From Treponema bryantii NK4A124 (GTDB taxonomy: Bacteria > Spirochaetota > Spirochaetia > Treponematales > Treponemataceae), in NCBI RefSeq assembly GCF_000421345.1, contig NZ_ATWV01000007.1, positions 1 through 64,000 on the forward strand: 64,000 nucleotides of DNA. The letters run 5' to 3'. Below, piece by piece: positions 35,248 to 43,177 of the stretch (its first letter is position 1; each line of letters opens with the position of its first letter). Under the pieces are notes generated by a model. That model was not told where the DNA came from. It was given only the letters and a program-made list of their open reading frames with translations, and made no database searches. Position numbers and translations under genes: made by a program.

Positions 35248-36477
35248 TTAAATAAAATGTGTAATTGAATGATGTTCAATATTCTTTGTTTTGACTGCTA
35301 CAATATAATTTCCAACCATTGCGGTAAGTGTGTCAAACAAGGCCGCAAAAGAACAGATAATCATAGAAGCAGGCTTAAGCAGCAAAAAGCTTGTTTCAAA
35401 GCCCCGGGCATATTTTGAACAAAGAATTGTAAGCAGAACAAAGGCTCCTCCGGAAGGAATTCCTCCAAGCAGGAATGAAAGACCAAATGAAAGACCAAAA
35501 ATCCAGAGAATATCAGATACCGGCATGCTCAGGCTTGAATATGAACGCCAGATTAAAATAAAGGAAATACTTGTTACCAGTGCCGAACCACCTCGTGCAA
35601 AAATAGAAAACATAGGGTATGTATAACCTCGGCAGCGGCGGCGAATTCCAAGACTGTCGCGTAAATGGCGGTTTACAAGAGGAATTACGAGGTTTGAATC
35701 TCCGCTGAAGAAGGAAAGAATGAGCGGTGCAATACTTGCATACAAAACCTTGTATGGATGGGGGTCATGGCATACAAAATGCAGGATAACCGGATATATA
35801 ATACCAGCCACAATCACAAAATCTACAATAAACATAATAATCATAGGGGTATAGATTCCAGGCTCAATTACCTTGCGGAAATCCATAGTCCAATAACATA
35901 CAATTGCAATTCCAAAAATTGCCATAATTTCTGTAAAGAAGTTTGCAATGTTATAGAAAAGATTTGAAAGTGAATCAGATAATGCAAAAACCGGCTTAAA
36001 GGCAATTTCTTCCGAAGCTGATTCCCAGCCGATTATGAAGGCAAAAACAAGACAAACCAGAAGGAAAGAACCTTCGCGTAAGGCTTCAAAACCTGAGTAT
36101 GGGAAGAGTGAAAGAATCAGGCCCTTTACATCGAGTGAAAAAGTTTCTGTGGCAATGTCTACGGTAATAGGAATGCGGGGAAGCTTTACAATCAGAATGG
36201 AAGCAAGACCTACTAAAGTCAGGATCAAAGTCGATGCAACAATAATAAGAAGGGTTATTCCTGTAGTTTTTAAAAGGATTTTAGATGATCGCAGTTTGTT
36301 TACAGCAACAATTGCACTTGTAAAAAGCAGTGGAACAACCACATATCTTCCTACTCTTATAAAAAGCTCTGTAAGAAAAGCAACTGCATTTGCAAAGGCA
36401 GCATTTTCTGTAGGGAGAATAAAAGCTGCCAGCACACCTAGGGCTACACCAATCAAATATTTAATCCAAACTTTCAT
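35248..36477 (-). CDS. Dicarboxylate/amino acid:cation symporter (DAACS family)
   Basis: 409 residues with about eight hydrophobic segments. The core motifs of glutamate/dicarboxylate transporters are recognisable in modified form: the serine-rich re-entrant loop region appears as ILSFFSGDSNLVIPL and the second hairpin as GGIPSGGAFVLL. It imports an acidic amino acid or dicarboxylate with Na+ or H+. Substrate cannot be told from sequence alone. TATAAT lies 8 nt before the ATG, in a 57-bp region shared with a divergent gene. Confidence 0.8.
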   Translation of the reverse strand: MKVWIKYLIGVALGVLAAFILPTENAAFANAVAFLTELFIRVGRYVVVPLLFTSAIVAVNKLRSSKILLKTTGITLLIIVASTLILTLVGLASILIVKLPRIPITVDIATETFSLDVKGLILSLFPYSGFEALREGSFLLVCLVFAFIIGWESASEEIAFKPVFALSDSLSNLFYNIANFFTEIMAIFGIAIVCYWTMDFRKVIEPGIYTPMIIMFIVDFVIVAGIIYPVILHFVCHDPHPYKVLYASIAPLILSFFSGDSNLVIPLVNRHLRDSLGIRRRCRGYTYPMFSIFARGGSALVTSISFILIWRSYSSLSMPVSDILWIFGLSFGLSFLLGGIPSGGAFVLLTILCSKYARGFETSFLLLKPASMIICSFAALFDTLTAMVGNYIVAVKTKNIEHHSITHFI

Positions 36478-36485
36478 AGTTTTTC

Positions 36486-36491
36486 ATTATA
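36486..36491 (-). promoter_or_regulatory. -10 box of the symporter gene (leaderless type)
   Basis: TATAAT on the minus strand, 8 nt before the ATG; TGGCAT is a weak -35 at 17 bp spacing. Confidence 0.5.
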
Positions 36492-36499
36492 ACATAGTA

Positions 36500-36528
36500 T
36501 GGAATGCAATGCCATAGTGTGTTATAAT
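36500..36528 (+). promoter_or_regulatory. Promoter of the 36535 gene (leaderless type)
   Basis: TGGAAT (weak) and TATAAT with 17 bp spacing; the ATG lies 6 nt after the -10 box, so the predicted transcript begins at or beside the start codon. Confidence 0.6.
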
Positions 36529-36534
36529 CAAAAT

Positions 36535-37260
36535 ATGGCTAATACTCTGTTTATTGGAAAAGATTTGCCGGACGGGCTTGCTTTTGCAGAAGCACTTGCA
36601 GATTCAGGTCGTCAGGTTTTTTGTGTAGCAAAATCCGAAGCAGATGCTTCAAAATTTGAGTCTGAAAAGATTTATGCAACTACCTGGAACAAATCTTCTG
36701 CAGTTTCGGCTCATTCTGTAATTATTAAGGCTGAAACAAAGCTTGAATCCCTTGATGAAGTTGTTTTTTACTTTGATGCTTCTAATTTCTGCACCCAGTT
36801 TGAGCTGGACCGCACAGAAGATCTTTCCAACGGAATTGATACAATGATAAGCGGTTTTATTTTTTCCGCAACAGAGCTTTTAAAACGAATTGATCAGAGA
36901 AAAGAAAAGATTTCTGTTTTATTCCTTGTAAAAGAATATCCGTCTAAATACGATATGCTGTCTTCTAAAACATCAGGTCTTGTACCTGCAAGCACTCTTG
37001 TAAGTGCCGCTCAGGCAGCCTTCTGTGCAAGTGCAGAAAACTTTTCTACAAATGTTGCAGACCGCGATTTTCTTTCTGTTATTCTTGCAAAATGCGCCTA
37101 TACAAACGATTTTTATAAAAATGAAGACGGCATTGCAGACTGGGTTGTTTCTGCCTTTGATTCTGTAAAAGCAATGAAAAATCCACAGACTGTAAAACAG
37201 GCAACTGTATGGAATAAGGTTGGTGCAAAACTTTCTACCGGCTTTTCATTATTTAAGTAA
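36535..37260 (+). CDS. Protein of unknown function, short-chain dehydrogenase-like
   Basis: 241 residues from the ATG at 36535. The in-frame ATG at 36499 would place the promoter inside the gene. MANTLFIGKDLPDGLAFA could be the first strand and turn of a Rossmann-type fold, with later alternating helices and strands (VSVLFLVKEYP-like stretch; STLVSAAQAAFCASAENFST), reminiscent of short-chain dehydrogenases, but no TGxxxGIG motif or YxxxK is present. Function unknown; it could be a nonenzymatic relative. Confidence 0.55.
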   Translation: MANTLFIGKDLPDGLAFAEALADSGRQVFCVAKSEADASKFESEKIYATTWNKSSAVSAHSVIIKAETKLESLDEVVFYFDASNFCTQFELDRTEDLSNGIDTMISGFIFSATELLKRIDQRKEKISVLFLVKEYPSKYDMLSSKTSGLVPASTLVSAAQAAFCASAENFSTNVADRDFLSVILAKCAYTNDFYKNEDGIADWVVSAFDSVKAMKNPQTVKQATVWNKVGAKLSTGFSLFK

Positions 37261-37265
37261 ATAAG

Positions 37266-37323
37266 TGTCATTGTCGGGCTTGCCCCGACAATCTAGATTC
37301 CCCGGTCAAGCCGGGGAATGACA
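37266..37323. repeat. Palindromic repeat family C, two adjoining copies
   Basis: GTCATTGTCGGGCTTGCCCCG... (37266-37294) followed by TTCCCCGGTCAAGCCGGGG (37297-37323). Both are hairpins; the second matches 16102-16128. Confidence 0.8.
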
Positions 37324-37339
37324 ACAGGATGAGGATATC

Positions 37340-38020
37340 ATGAATTATAATATTTATATTGATTATGCCGTAAGAATTGCCGTAAGCTTTGCATGCGGTT
37401 TTTGTCTTGGAATTGAACGAAAGTCCCGCCAGCATTCGGTTGGTATAAGAACTCTTGTTTTAATCAGTATTTCTTCTTGTCTGCTTTCTATTCTTTCTGT
37501 TTACATGGCAGAAGCCTTTAATGTAGAAGGCGACCCTACCCGTATTGCGGCCGGAGTTGCTTCGGGAATAGGCTTTATTGGTGGTGGTGCAATCATGCGC
37601 TATGGTCTTAATATCCGTGGCCTTACTACTGCCGCAATCATCTTTACCGCCTCTGCCGTAGGTCTTGCCTGTGGAGCCGCCCTTTATGTTCCTGCCCTGC
37701 TTACAATGCTGGCACTGGCAATTGTTCTGTTTATTATGAACCGCCTGGAAAAGAAAATCTTCCCGGCTGCAAAATCTAAACTTTTTACAATCACCTTTTC
37801 TGGAACTGATATTCAGAAAGAACTCTTGTCAGAAATTATGCTTCGATACGGCTTTATAATTCATGACATGAACATTGAATATAACAAACCTGAAAATCAG
37901 ACTACACTTGTATTTACTACCAAAACACCAGACAGACTCAGCCTGGTTGATTTTATAAAAGAAATTGAGAATCTGGAAAATCTGGTGAATTTTAAGCTGG
38001 ATGATAAAGTTGGAGATTGA
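37340..38020 (+). CDS. MgtC/SapB-family membrane protein
   Basis: 226 residues. The N-terminal about 140 residues have four or five membrane helices with the family motifs LGIERKSRQHSVGIRT (about 28-43) and ASGIGFIGGGAIMR (about 74-87), followed by a soluble ACT-like C-terminal domain (about 150-225). MgtC proteins affect magnesium adaptation and, in some bacteria, F-ATPase activity. GATGAGG lies upstream of the ATG. Single gene between repeats. Confidence 0.9.
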   Translation: MNYNIYIDYAVRIAVSFACGFCLGIERKSRQHSVGIRTLVLISISSCLLSILSVYMAEAFNVEGDPTRIAAGVASGIGFIGGGAIMRYGLNIRGLTTAAIIFTASAVGLACGAALYVPALLTMLALAIVLFIMNRLEKKIFPAAKSKLFTITFSGTDIQKELLSEIMLRYGFIIHDMNIEYNKPENQTTLVFTTKTPDRLSLVDFIKEIENLENLVNFKLDDKVGD

Positions 38021-38032
38021 TAGGTTGTAACT

Positions 38033-38108
38033 GGTGGTTTCGATACATTCGCTTCGCGAACACTCAACCACCGGTGATTGAGTAGCCCGTAGGGCGTATC
38101 GAAATCAC
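38033..38108. repeat. Family A palindromes, two abutting copies
   Basis: 38033-38072 and 38073-38108 directly adjoin in opposite orientation. The second has GGTGATT paired with AATCACT, again the A variant of the arm matched on the other side. Confidence 0.9.
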
Positions 38109-38116
38109 TATTCGGA

Positions 38117-38431
38117 TTACTGGCGAGTAACTACCACAGAATTATCTGCATTGCTGAAAGGGGCTGGAATATATTTGTCGGCCTTCCAGTCGTTTTCCCA
38201 GCGGCAGCCGTCTAAAAGATAGCGGAACTGATATTCGCGGTCTGCAGCAAGGTCAAGGCTTACAGAAAAGCTTCCATCGTTTCCAAGGGTAAGGGGTGTA
38301 TCAGTACTGCTCCAGCTGTTAAAGTCGCCGGCAAGATTAATTGTTTTTGCTCCCTGAGCAGCTTCTTTAGACACAATGAATGTAACAGTGCAGGTCTTGT
38401 TATCCTTTGAAAAAGATTTTTTTAATGACAT
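38117..38431 (-). CDS. CBM48 / isoamylase N-terminal-like glycogen-binding protein
   Basis: 104 residues forming a single early-set Ig-like domain: NLAGDFNSWS (about 31-40), then FSVSLDL, then YQFRYLLDGCRWENDW (about 62-77), the signature of glycogen-binding CBM48 domains of branching enzymes and AMPK beta. No enzyme domain is attached, so it may be a stand-alone regulator or targeting factor for glycogen enzymes. The upstream intergenic region is shared with divergent metK. Confidence 0.88.
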   Translation of the reverse strand: MSLKKSFSKDNKTCTVTFIVSKEAAQGAKTINLAGDFNSWSSTDTPLTLGNDGSFSVSLDLAADREYQFRYLLDGCRWENDWKADKYIPAPFSNADNSVVVTRQ

Positions 38432-38484
38432 TAATAAACTCCTGAGTTTTTAACTTTTTCCCCTAACCTTTTATAGTAAAAATA

Positions 38485-38513
38485 TTGCATTTTTCTATTT
38501 TATGCAATATAGT
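38485..38513 (+). promoter_or_regulatory. Promoter of metK
   Basis: TTGCAT and TATAGT with 17 bp spacing. The predicted start near 38520 leaves a leader of about 100 nt, unusually long for this window, with a hairpin (TTTTCCTC / GAGGGAAAA) near 38574-38594. Confidence 0.55.
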
Positions 38514-38618
38514 ACTTTTACAATTTATTCTACATCTATTACCCGTCGATTTATCCAAATTGCAGGGCGGGCTTTTCCTCGTATGAGGGAAAAAAATCTT
38601 GCTAAATAGGAGACCAAT

Positions 38619-39833
38619 ATGTCTATCTTATCTAACAATCATTATTTATTTACATCTGAATCTGTTGGTGAAGGTCACCCGGATAAGCTTTGTGATCAGG
38701 TTTCTGATGCAGTTCTCGATTACTGCCTTTCTCTTGACCCTGATGCCCACGTTGCCTGTGAATCTTTTTCTACAACCGACTTTTTGCTGGTTGGTGGTGA
38801 AATCGGCTTTCAGAATATCAAGGTTGATGCTGAATTTACAAAGAAATTCAATGCTCAGGTTGAAAAAATTGCTCGTGGCGTTGCCCTCGACATCGGTTAC
38901 AACGCTCCTGAAGTAGGACTGGACGGTGCAAACTGTATTTTTATGAATCGTCTTCACGCTCAGTCAGCTGATATTAACCAGGGCGTTGTTGGCACTGGTC
39001 TTGCAGAATACGAAGGCCAGCAGGGTGCCGGAGACCAGGGTATGATGTTCGGTTATGCCTGCAACGAAACTCCTTCATTTATGCCGGCTCCGGTTTATTA
39101 TTCACACCAGATTCTTTTGAAGGCTCATGAACTCCGCCATTCAGGTAAAATCGCCTGGCTGCGCCCGGATGCAAAGTCTCAGGTTACAGTTGAATATGAT
39201 GAAATCAACAAGCCTTGCCGCATCGACACTGTTGTAGTTTCTCATCAGCATAATCCTGATGTTGATTACGACACAATCAAGAAGACTATAATAGAAGAAA
39301 TCATTAAGCCTGTTCTTGAACCAACTGGACTTTTGAAGGATGATACAAAATACTTCATCAATCCTACAGGTAAGTTTGTAACTGGTGGACCAGACGGAGA
39401 CTCCGGACTCACAGGACGTAAAATCATTGTAGATACTTACGGTGGAATGGGCCGCCATGGTGGTGGTGCATTTAGTGGTAAAGACCCGTCGAAAGTAGAC
39501 CGTTCGGCTGCTTATATGGCCCGCTATATTGCAAAGAACGTTGTAGCAGCAGGTCTTGCAGACCGCGCCGAAGTTGAACTTGCTTATGCAATCGGTGTTC
39601 CTTTCCCTGTTTCTATCATGGTTGAAACCTTTGGAACAGAAAAGGCTCCACGCAACAAGATTGAAGCAGCCGTTGAAAAGGTATTCGACTGTACACCAGC
39701 CGGAATCATCAAGACTCTGAACCTTAAGCAGCCTATTTACCGAAAGACAGCATCTTACGGTCACTTTGGCCGCGAAGGCTTCCCTTGGGAACAGACAGAT
39801 AAGGTTAGCGAACTTAAAGCCGCTTTGAACTAG
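38619..39833 (+). CDS. metK: S-adenosylmethionine synthetase
   Basis: 404 residues, near the normal 385-400. Motifs: [17 protein letters not shown]-type N-terminus, ATP-binding [12 protein letters not shown], and the P-loop [16 protein letters not shown] with KVDRSAAY. The enzyme makes SAM from methionine and ATP for methylases such as the hsdM product. AGGAG precedes the ATG at normal spacing. A long leader precedes it but matches none of the SAM riboswitch classes I know. Confidence 0.97.
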   Translation: MSILSNNHYLFTSESVGEGHPDKLCDQVSDAVLDYCLSLDPDAHVACESFSTTDFLLVGGEIGFQNIKVDAEFTKKFNAQVEKIARGVALDIGYNAPEVGLDGANCIFMNRLHAQSADINQGVVGTGLAEYEGQQGAGDQGMMFGYACNETPSFMPAPVYYSHQILLKAHELRHSGKIAWLRPDAKSQVTVEYDEINKPCRIDTVVVSHQHNPDVDYDTIKKTIIEEIIKPVLEPTGLLKDDTKYFINPTGKFVTGGPDGDSGLTGRKIIVDTYGGMGRHGGGAFSGKDPSKVDRSAAYMARYIAKNVVAAGLADRAEVELAYAIGVPFPVSIMVETFGTEKAPRNKIEAAVEKVFDCTPAGIIKTLNLKQPIYRKTASYGHFGREGFPWEQTDKVSELKAALN

Positions 39834-39860
39834 ATCCCCGGGTCAAGCCCGAGGATGACA
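39834..39860. repeat. Palindromic repeat family C downstream of metK
   Basis: TCCCCGGGTCAAGCCCGAGG then ATGACA. Confidence 0.75.
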
Positions 39861-39865
39861 AGATG

Positions 39866-39904
39866 TGTCATTGCGAGGAGCCCGGCAGGGCGACGTGGCA
39901 ATCC
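39866..39904. repeat. Palindromic repeat family D before nth
   Basis: GTCATTGCGAGGAGCCCGGC... ending GTGGCAATCC; matches the units at 5280-5351. Lies within 4 bp of the nth start. Confidence 0.8.
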
Positions 39905-39907
39905 ATT

Positions 39908-40543
39908 ATGAAACTTCTTTCCAAACAAGAAATGCACGAAGTCTTCTCCCGCTGGCAGGCCCGGAATCCCGAGCCTGCCTCGGAGTTGGATTATGTAAAT
40001 GCCTATACCCTGCTGGTAGCGGTAGTTTTGAGCGCCCAGGCAACTGATAAGGGAGTGAACAAGGCAACAGGCCCGCTTTTTAAGGTTGCAGATACTCCCG
40101 AAAAAATGCTGGCACTGGGCGAAGAAGGTTTAATCTCCTACATCAAAACTATAGGCCTTTATAAAAATAAAGCAAAACACGTAATGGGCTTGAGCCAGAA
40201 ACTGCTTGATGATTTTGGTGGAGAGGTTCCGGGCAGCCGGGAAGAGCTTATGACTCTGCCAGGTGTTGGCCGCAAAACTGCAAACGTTGTTCTGAACGTA
40301 ATCTTCCACCAGCCGACCATGCCGGTAGATACCCATTTACTGAGGGTGTCTCCAAAAATAGGCCTTGCAGAAGGTGATACTCCGGAAACAGTAGAAAAAT
40401 CCCTGCTGCAACGCATTCCCCCAGAATTCCTGCCAAACGCCCACCACTGGATCTTACTCCACGGCCGCTACGTCTGCACCGCCCGAAATCCTAAATGTGA
40501 TGAATGTATTATTAATGACATTTGTAAGCATAATGAGTTATAA
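39908..40543 (+). CDS. nth: Endonuclease III (AP lyase/DNA glycosylase)
   Basis: 211 residues from the ATG at 39908, the normal size. The upstream in-frame ATG at 39863 would prepend a translated palindrome (CHCEEPGRATWQ) and is rejected as the native start. Helix-hairpin-helix LPGVGRKTANVVL with the catalytic Lys, PVDTHLLR with the catalytic Asp, and a C-terminal [4Fe-4S] pattern C-x6-C-x2-C-x5-C (CTARNPKCDECIINDIC) are all intact. It removes oxidised pyrimidines. The usual VSNRLGL after the Asp reads VSPKIGL. Confidence 0.93.
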   Translation: MKLLSKQEMHEVFSRWQARNPEPASELDYVNAYTLLVAVVLSAQATDKGVNKATGPLFKVADTPEKMLALGEEGLISYIKTIGLYKNKAKHVMGLSQKLLDDFGGEVPGSREELMTLPGVGRKTANVVLNVIFHQPTMPVDTHLLRVSPKIGLAEGDTPETVEKSLLQRIPPEFLPNAHHWILLHGRYVCTARNPKCDECIINDICKHNEL

Positions 40544-40544
40544 T
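40515..40544 (+). promoter_or_regulatory. Promoter of mscS (leaderless type)
   Basis: ATGACA and TATAAT with 18 bp spacing; ATG 7 nt after the -10 box. It overlaps the end of nth. Confidence 0.6.
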
Positions 40545-40551
40545 ATAAGTT

Positions 40552-41424
40552 ATGAACGATACAATTAATTCTATTGGTGAAGCTGCAAGTAATGCCGCCA
40601 ACGATATTTTTTTCGACAAGACAAGTTCTTTTGTAAACTGGATTTTGAGTTTCCTGACCTGGGAAAATCTTTTTAAGTTGATTGGAAGCCTTTTGATTCT
40701 TTTTGTAATCTGGCTTGTTTTCCGCATTGTTGCAAAAGCAATCCGCCGGGTTCCTGAAACAAAGCTTCCGGCTCAGAGAGCAGCAATCGTTATTAAGTTT
40801 GTACGATACATCTTTTACATTGTCGTAGTACTTTACGTACTCGGCCTTTTTGGAATCAATCTTAAAGCCATCTGGGGAGCGGCGGGAATTGCCGGAGTTG
40901 CAATCGGTTTTGCAGCCCAGACTTCTGTGAGCAACCTGATCAGCGGTCTTTTCGTTTTGACTGAAGGTTCAATTCACGTTGGCGATACAATTATTGTTGG
41001 CGGAGTAACCGGTATTGTTGATGAAGTTAAGCTTCTTTCCATCCGCGTGCATACCTTTGATAATCAGATGGTGAGAATTCCTAACTCAACGATTATCGGA
41101 AGCAACCTTACAAATAATTCTTACCACGACAAGCGCCGCCTTACCCTTAACGTTGGCGTAGACTATTCAACTGATATGAAGCTTGCTCTGGAGACCCTGA
41201 AAAAGGCACCTGCCCTCTGCCCTACAGTTTTGAGCGACCCGGCTCCTGCAGTATGGTTCGACGGCTTTGCAGACAGTAGCATTAATCTTGTTGTTGCAGT
41301 ATGGTTCAAGCCGGCAGATTTTCTTCAGACAAAAAATGACCTTTACATTGCAATCAAGCAGGTTCTGGACGAAGCGGGAATTTCTATTCCGTTTAATCAG
41401 CTTGATGTGAAAATCAAACAATAA
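40552..41424 (+). CDS. mscS: Small-conductance mechanosensitive channel
   Basis: 290 residues, typical MscS size. Three membrane helices (about 25-60, 75-100, 100-125) with the Gly/Ala-rich pore helix seen as WGAAGIAGVAIGFAAQTSVS and the following GLFVLTEGSIHVGDTIIVGG beta domain start. It relieves osmotic downshock by releasing solutes. Standalone gene with its own promoter 9 bp after nth. Confidence 0.92.
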   Translation: MNDTINSIGEAASNAANDIFFDKTSSFVNWILSFLTWENLFKLIGSLLILFVIWLVFRIVAKAIRRVPETKLPAQRAAIVIKFVRYIFYIVVVLYVLGLFGINLKAIWGAAGIAGVAIGFAAQTSVSNLISGLFVLTEGSIHVGDTIIVGGVTGIVDEVKLLSIRVHTFDNQMVRIPNSTIIGSNLTNNSYHDKRRLTLNVGVDYSTDMKLALETLKKAPALCPTVLSDPAPAVWFDGFADSSINLVVAVWFKPADFLQTKNDLYIAIKQVLDEAGISIPFNQLDVKIKQ

Positions 41425-41432
41425 ATAAACAT

Positions 41433-41530
41433 GGTGGTTTCGATACGGCCTATGGCCTACTCAACCACCGGAAGGTTTGATACGACCTATCGGTGGTTGA
41501 GTAGCCGTGTAACGGCGTATCGAAACCACC
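41433..41530. repeat. Family A palindromes between mscS and the HD gene
   Basis: Two copies, 41433-41469 and 41492-41530, in opposite orientation, with a partial copy (GGTTTGATACGACC) between them. Confidence 0.9.
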
Positions 41531-41541
41531 ATGTAAAGCAT

Positions 41542-42759
41542 ATGACTAATTATTTTGATGCCTATAACTGGGACACAATGCTGAATGCACATACCCCAGT
41601 TCATTATGATATCTCCAAATATTTCAATATCCTTTGTCCGCGTGACGATTATCCGACATTTTTAGACCGCTATATAGCACTGCCGGTTATGCAGAGGCTT
41701 GCCGGTGTAGGACTTCTTTGCGGAACCGACTGGACACCCCTTTACCGAAACCGTTTTTATTATTCCCGTCTGGACCACAGCAAGGGAGTTGCCCTGATTG
41801 TCTGGCACTTTACCCACAACAAGGCTCAGACAATTGCGGGTTTACTGCATGATATTTCTACACCGGTTTTCAGTCATGTTTCTGATTTTCGTAAGGGAGA
41901 TGCCCTGACACAAACTGCAACAGAAGAGCCTACGGCAAGAATTATCCGTGGTGATGCGGAACTTGGCCGCCTGCTCGCAGAAGACGGACTTAGGCCAGAA
42001 GAAGTTGAAGATTACCACATTTACCCTATTGCAGATAACGAGATACCGCAATTAAGTGCAGACCGTCTGGAATACATGTTTCCATCCGGAATGGCTCTGG
42101 ATGGCAGCTGGACAATGGAAGAAATCCGCCGCTGCTATAATGACCTGGTGATTTTAAAAAATGAAAATGGAGATGATGAACTGGGCTTCCGAACGCTTGA
42201 GGTGGCCGAGCTTTACTGCGAACACTTTTGTATGATTGGCCATATTCTCCAGTTGAACGAAAACAAGCTTACCCTTCATATGCTTGGACAGATTATGAAT
42301 ATGGCTGAGAAGGCCGGAGTGGTTAGCGAAAATGATTTTATGACTTTGAGTGAAAAAGAGGTGATGGGGAAGCTTGATACGGTGGTTGAGTGCCCGCAAA
42401 GCGGGCCTATCGAAACCACCGTAAATCACGAAACGACTAAGAGTTCTGCGGTGGTTTCGATACGTCCTTCGGACTACTCAACCACCGTATTGGCACGTAT
42501 GTACAAAACCTTCCGCACAATGACTAAGATTGAGCATACTAACCAGCCGCTGCCGGAAGACCAATACTTTTGTGTGAACCTCAAGGTTAAGCATAGATAT
42601 ATAAATCCGCTGGTGGTGGTTGAGTGCCCGCAAAACGGGTGTATCGAAACCACCGTAAAATCAAAGCGTCTTTCCGAGGTCTCCGAAAAGGCTTGCCGCA
42701 TCATAGAAGATTTTAAGACCTTCAGCGACACTGCCTACGGTTGCGTCAAACTCATATAA
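41542..42759 (+). CDS. HD-domain phosphohydrolase-like protein with three palindrome insertions
   Basis: 405 residues from the ATG at 41542; upstream in-frame sequence is translated repeat. HD metal-binding residues are seen in DHSKGVALIVWH and GLLHDISTPVFSHVSD. The protein resembles dGTPase-like HD hydrolases; substrate unknown. Three family A copies are translated in frame near the C-terminal side: TVVECPQSGPIETTV, VVSIRPSDYSTT and VVVECPQNGCIETTV. Between them lie ordinary residues such as LARMYKTFRTMTKIE, so the frame is kept through all three. A stop-free 405-residue frame with three insertions argues for selection. Confidence 0.8.
   Translation: MTNYFDAYNWDTMLNAHTPVHYDISKYFNILCPRDDYPTFLDRYIALPVMQRLAGVGLLCGTDWTPLYRNRFYYSRLDHSKGVALIVWHFTHNKAQTIAGLLHDISTPVFSHVSDFRKGDALTQTATEEPTARIIRGDAELGRLLAEDGLRPEEVEDYHIYPIADNEIPQLSADRLEYMFPSGMALDGSWTMEEIRRCYNDLVILKNENGDDELGFRTLEVAELYCEHFCMIGHILQLNENKLTLHMLGQIMNMAEKAGVVSENDFMTLSEKEVMGKLDTVVECPQSGPIETTVNHETTKSSAVVSIRPSDYSTTVLARMYKTFRTMTKIEHTNQPLPEDQYFCVNLKVKHRYINPLVVVECPQNGCIETTVKSKRLSEVSEKACRIIEDFKTFSDTAYGCVKLI
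42381..42420. repeat. Family A palindrome inside the HD gene, copy 1
   Basis: Read as VVECPQSGPIETTV; core GCCCGCAAAGCGGGC. TGC follows GAG here. Confidence 0.92.
42450..42486. repeat. Family A palindrome inside the HD gene, copy 2
   Basis: Opposite orientation, read as VVSIRPSDYSTT; core GTCCTTCGGAC. Confidence 0.92.
42615..42654. repeat. Family A palindrome inside the HD gene, copy 3
   Basis: Read as VVECPQNGCIETTV, same frame and orientation as copy 1. Confidence 0.92.
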
Positions 42760-42769
42760 TCACTAAAAT
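42741..42769 (+). promoter_or_regulatory. Promoter of yhbY (leaderless type)
   Basis: TTGCGT and TAAAAT with 17 bp spacing, partly inside the end of the HD gene; ATG 6 nt after the -10 box. Confidence 0.55.
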
Positions 42770-42775
42770 ACCGTT

Positions 42776-43072
42776 ATGATTGAATTAACAAGCAAACAGA
42801 GAAAGAATCTTGAAAAACTCGCACATGACCTTCAGCCGGTAGTAATTGTAGGCGGAGCTGGCGTAACAGACGGCGTTATTTCTATGGTAGACAATTCACT
42901 CGCCGCACACGAACTCATCAAAGTAAAATTCAACGAATATAAAGATGAAATCCGCGAACTCACAACAGAGCTCTGTGAAAAAACAGACGCTACTCTCGTC
43001 CGCATTATCGGTTTTACAGTAATACTTTTCCGCGAAGCAGAAGAGGAAGAAAACAGAAAGATTAAGCTGTAG
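42776..43072 (+). CDS. yhbY: YhbY-family (CRS1-YhbY) RNA-binding protein
   Basis: 98 residues, the normal YhbY length. MIELTSKQRKNLEKLAHDL followed by VGGAGVTDGVI and ELIKVKF, then VRIIGFTVILFRE, the KH-like fold of CRM domains. YhbY binds pre-50S ribosomal particles in E. coli. Single gene with own promoter. Confidence 0.93.
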   Translation: MIELTSKQRKNLEKLAHDLQPVVIVGGAGVTDGVISMVDNSLAAHELIKVKFNEYKDEIRELTTELCEKTDATLVRIIGFTVILFREAEEEENRKIKL

Positions 43073-43073
43073 A

Positions 43074-43177
43074 TCCTGAAACATAGGGAGCGGCACTGCG
43101 TAGCAGGGCAAAAATAGTCCAGTGGACTATTTTTAGCGAGTCTCCGAGCAGCTGTGCTGCGAAGGTTCAGGATGACG
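43074..43177. repeat. Palindromic repeat family E, second copy
   Basis: Inverted relative to 9322-9422. Its left part ends the yhbY region and its right end (GTTCAGGATGAC) supplies the last codons and TGA stop of the convergent gene at 43167. Confidence 0.8.

Noticed and set aside
38514-38618. SAM riboswitch before metK
   Set aside because: None of the core motifs of the SAM-I, SAM-II, SAM-III or other classes known to me are present; kept only as an unclassified leader.
39863-39907. Extended nth start giving an N-terminus CHCEEPGRATWQ
   Set aside because: This peptide is the translation of a family D palindrome; the ATG at 39908 gives a normal-length endonuclease III.
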